From assembly GCA_026395155.1 (NCBI GenBank), contig JAPLZG010000098.1, positions 1 to 7,037 of the forward strand: a DNA stretch of 7,037 nucleotides. Direction: 5' to 3'. The stretch comes from Candidatus Tayloriibacteriota bacterium. GTDB taxonomy: Bacteria > Patescibacteriota > Minisyncoccia > Phycocordibacterales > GWA1-40-21. The notes under the pieces were generated by a model. The model did not search any database. It worked only from the letters and a program-made list of their open reading frames with translations, and was not told the origin of the DNA. Each line of letters starts with the position of its first letter. The first letter of the stretch is position 1. Shown here one piece after another: positions 5,062-7,037 of this stretch. Both the position numbers and the translations under genes were made by a program.

Positions 5062-7037
5062 CTACTCAAAATGAATCTCATCTGCCTTTCGGTGGGTGAG
5101 TTTTGTTTTTATTAGTGGAAATTTTTGTAGATTTTCATTATTTTCTAAAAGATGTCCGGCTTCTGCACGTGCAACTTCAACCATTTTTATATTTTTAATT
5201 GCTTCCATGCCGATATCTGAAATACCCCATTGTTTGGTTCCAGAAAGTTCACCAGCACCACGAAGTTTTAAATCGTATTCTGCAAGTTCAAAACCATTCG
5301 CTGAATTTTTAAATGCTTTGAGTCGCTGAATTGTCTTATCTGTTTTAGAATCTGCAAAAACATAACAATATGCCTGATGATTGCTACGGATGACACGTCC
5401 TCGAAGTTGGTGAAGCTGTGCCAAGCCAAATCTTTCTGCGCCTTCAATAATAATAATTGTAGAATTTGGAATATTTACACCAACTTCAATAACAGAAGTG
5501 GCGCAGAGGAGGCGGATTTTTCCTTCAGAAAAATCCGCCATCACTTTTTCTTTTTCGCCGTCATTCATTTTTCCGTGAAGAACACCGATTTCATATTCTG
5601 GAAAAACTTTTTCTTTTAATCTTTTTGCTTCTTCAGTAGTTCTGCACGGATTTTTTCATAAGTTTCAAGTCGCGACTTTTCATCTGGCAAAACAATCTCT
5701 GTAATAACTGGTTTTCTTCCAGCTGGCATTTCATCAAGTAGGGAAAGGTCCAAGTCTCCATAAATTGTTAAAGCTAATGTTCTTGGTATTGGTGTTGCGG
5801 TCATGCTTAAAAGATGCGGATTTGGTTTTCCATCTGGCTCATTTTTCTTGAAAAATTTTTGGCGCTGGCTTGTACCAAATCTATGTTGTTCGTCAATAAT
5901 CACATAAGCTAAATGTTTAAATTTAACTGTTTTTGAAATCAGAGAATGTGTACCAACGACAATTGGTATTTCTCCATTTGCAATCCATTTCAAAAGTTGT
6001 GTTCGAGAAATATCAGTCCATCCTTCAGGTTTTACCTTTGATGGGAATTTTTTGCAACCACTTGAAGTTATGAGGCCAATATTTATTCCAAGATATGTAA
6101 AATATTTTATAAATGATTCAAATTGTTGTTTGGCTAATATTTCAGTAGGGCACATATATGCAGTTTGAAGAGCACCAAAATTTTGACCCTTGGGTCTTGA
6201 GGTTGTTACAGCAAAAACAGTTGATGCAGCAACCGCAGTCTTACCACTTCCAACATCTCCTTCAAGAAGTCTACTCATAGCATGTGTATGATTCATATCA
6301 GACATTATTTGCCCAATAGCTTTTTTTTGTGCGTTTGTTGCCTCAAATGGGAATCTTTTTACAAACGAATCTATCTCGGATTGTTGTTTTTCTATTTTAA
6401 AAGCAGGGTCTTTCGCCCAATCTCTCCTAAGAATTTTTCTTTCTAATTGTATAAAAAATATTTCTTCAAAAGCAAATCGTTTTCTTGCTGCAAGTGCGTG
6501 TTCTTGTTTTTGCGGAGTATGAATCCAAATTAGAGCGGTTTTTAATGTTGGAAGATTATATGTATTTAAAATATATTCCGGAATTGGATCGTTTAATGTT
6601 TCTAAAATCCCTGAAGAAAAAATTTTCTGAATTGTATGATAAAACCAATTTGAGGTAACACCTTTACTTTCTGGATAGACTGGATAAAGAGAATGAACTT
6701 CGCCACCTCCTGCCTGCACTGGTAGGTCTCCAAAAAGGGAATCACCAACACCGATTGGAAGTTTTGTAACCTGTTCAATTTTAGGGTTGCTCATATAGAG
6801 TTCACTCTTTCTATCAGATATTTTTCCATCAGCGCGAACAAACATTCCTTCGTGTAGTATTTTTGCGATGTAAGGTTGATGAAACCATACGGCTTTTATT
6901 TTCCCACTTTCATCTTCTATCCAAGCTTCAGACATCGGGATTTTACTTTTGAAACCTTTACTTGTTTTTAGATTAGAGATTTTTCCAAAAATTACAGCTT
7001 TTTCACCAACTAAAAGTGACCCAATATTTCTTTTTTG
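5062..7037 (-). pseudogene. recG: ATP-dependent DNA helicase RecG, frameshifted by a deletion, 5' end outside the window
   Basis: RecG remodels stalled forks and branch-migrates Holliday junctions. Two fragments in different frames together cover most of it. The upstream one runs from the window edge (34 open codons before Met 6935) to TAA 5618-5616. From Met 6935 it shows the OB-fold wedge, AWIEDESGKIKAVWF (4-18), Q-motif region FEATNAQKKA, Walker A GDVGSGKT (226-233), DEQH (348-351), and motif III TATPIPRT (379-386), and ends near KIRAEL. The downstream fragment is readable from about 5643 (TTEEAKRLKEKVFPEYEIG) to TAG 5064-5062, with LHGKM, motif V SVIEVGVNIPN, motif VI QLRGRVIR and the C-terminal GELSGTKQWG region. 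Between KIRAEL and TTEEAK other RecG proteins have roughly 20-45 further residues including motif IV (GRQ-x-F/Y-V/W-x-C-P/T-x-I-E). A deletion not divisible by three at about 5630-5650 therefore removed motif IV and shifted frame. The product should be inactive unless this is an assembly error. Confidence 0.9.

Noticed and set aside
4600..5064. Recoded stop codon (TAA or TGA read as an amino acid)
   Set aside because: TAA ends ftsH and the regulator, and no gene in the window contains in-frame TGA, so a standard code plus one nonsense mutation is simpler.
5096..5619. Plus-strand ORFs opposite recG
   Set aside because: They are antisense to clear RecG motifs V and VI and low in complexity, so they are shadows.
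5616..5660. Programmed ribosomal frameshift in recG
   Set aside because: An A-rich stretch is present, but the conserved motif IV segment is absent at the junction, so a frameshift alone would not restore a normal RecG.

Overview
The window looks like a piece of a small, AT-rich bacterial genome, most likely a Candidate Phyla Radiation (Patescibacteria/Parcubacteria-type) organism. This is an inference from low G+C (about a third by eye), RecG wording that I associate with that group (for example RGRVIRSNHQAYC and SGCKKFPSK), a small PaaX-like protein with a Cas2-type core, short intergenic gaps and promoters set almost directly on start codons. The genetic code looks standard: tryptophan is TGG, the genes end in TAA or TAG, and no gene needs TGA read as sense.

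Layout, left to right. (1) 31-3374: a promoter almost on the start codon, then ftsH, the membrane AAA+ zinc protease, interrupted in frame by a 435-residue intein (795-2099). The intein sits inside the Walker A loop, between the P-loop Lys and Thr, and carries a two-motif LAGLIDADG homing endonuclease. A very strong palindromic terminator overlaps the ftsH stop codon. (2) 3417-3983: a PaaX-like regulator (winged helix plus Cas2-like domain), flanked before and after by two related 34-bp palindromes built as TTATCA-N22-TGATAA with a shared AAACGG core. These look like operators, and the first covers the gene's own promoter. (3) 4024-4171, minus strand: tRNA-Ile with anticodon UAU, its probable promoter and a terminator. 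(4) 4172-4599: about 430 bases with no convincing gene but several hairpins and repeat-like palindromes. (5) 4600-5043: an unrecognised small gene broken by one in-frame TAA. (6) 5062-7037, minus strand: recG, the branch-migration helicase, running off the right edge and broken by an internal deletion plus frameshift that removes the motif IV region.

The genes do not form one pathway. FtsH is membrane protein quality control, RecG is replication-fork and recombination repair, and the regulator sits between them with its own operators. The most interesting items are the P-loop intein in FtsH, the paired operators around the Cas2-like regulator, the unusual tRNA-Ile(UAU) and the two disrupted genes in the right half. 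No CRISPR array, insertion sequence with a transposase, or rRNA was seen.
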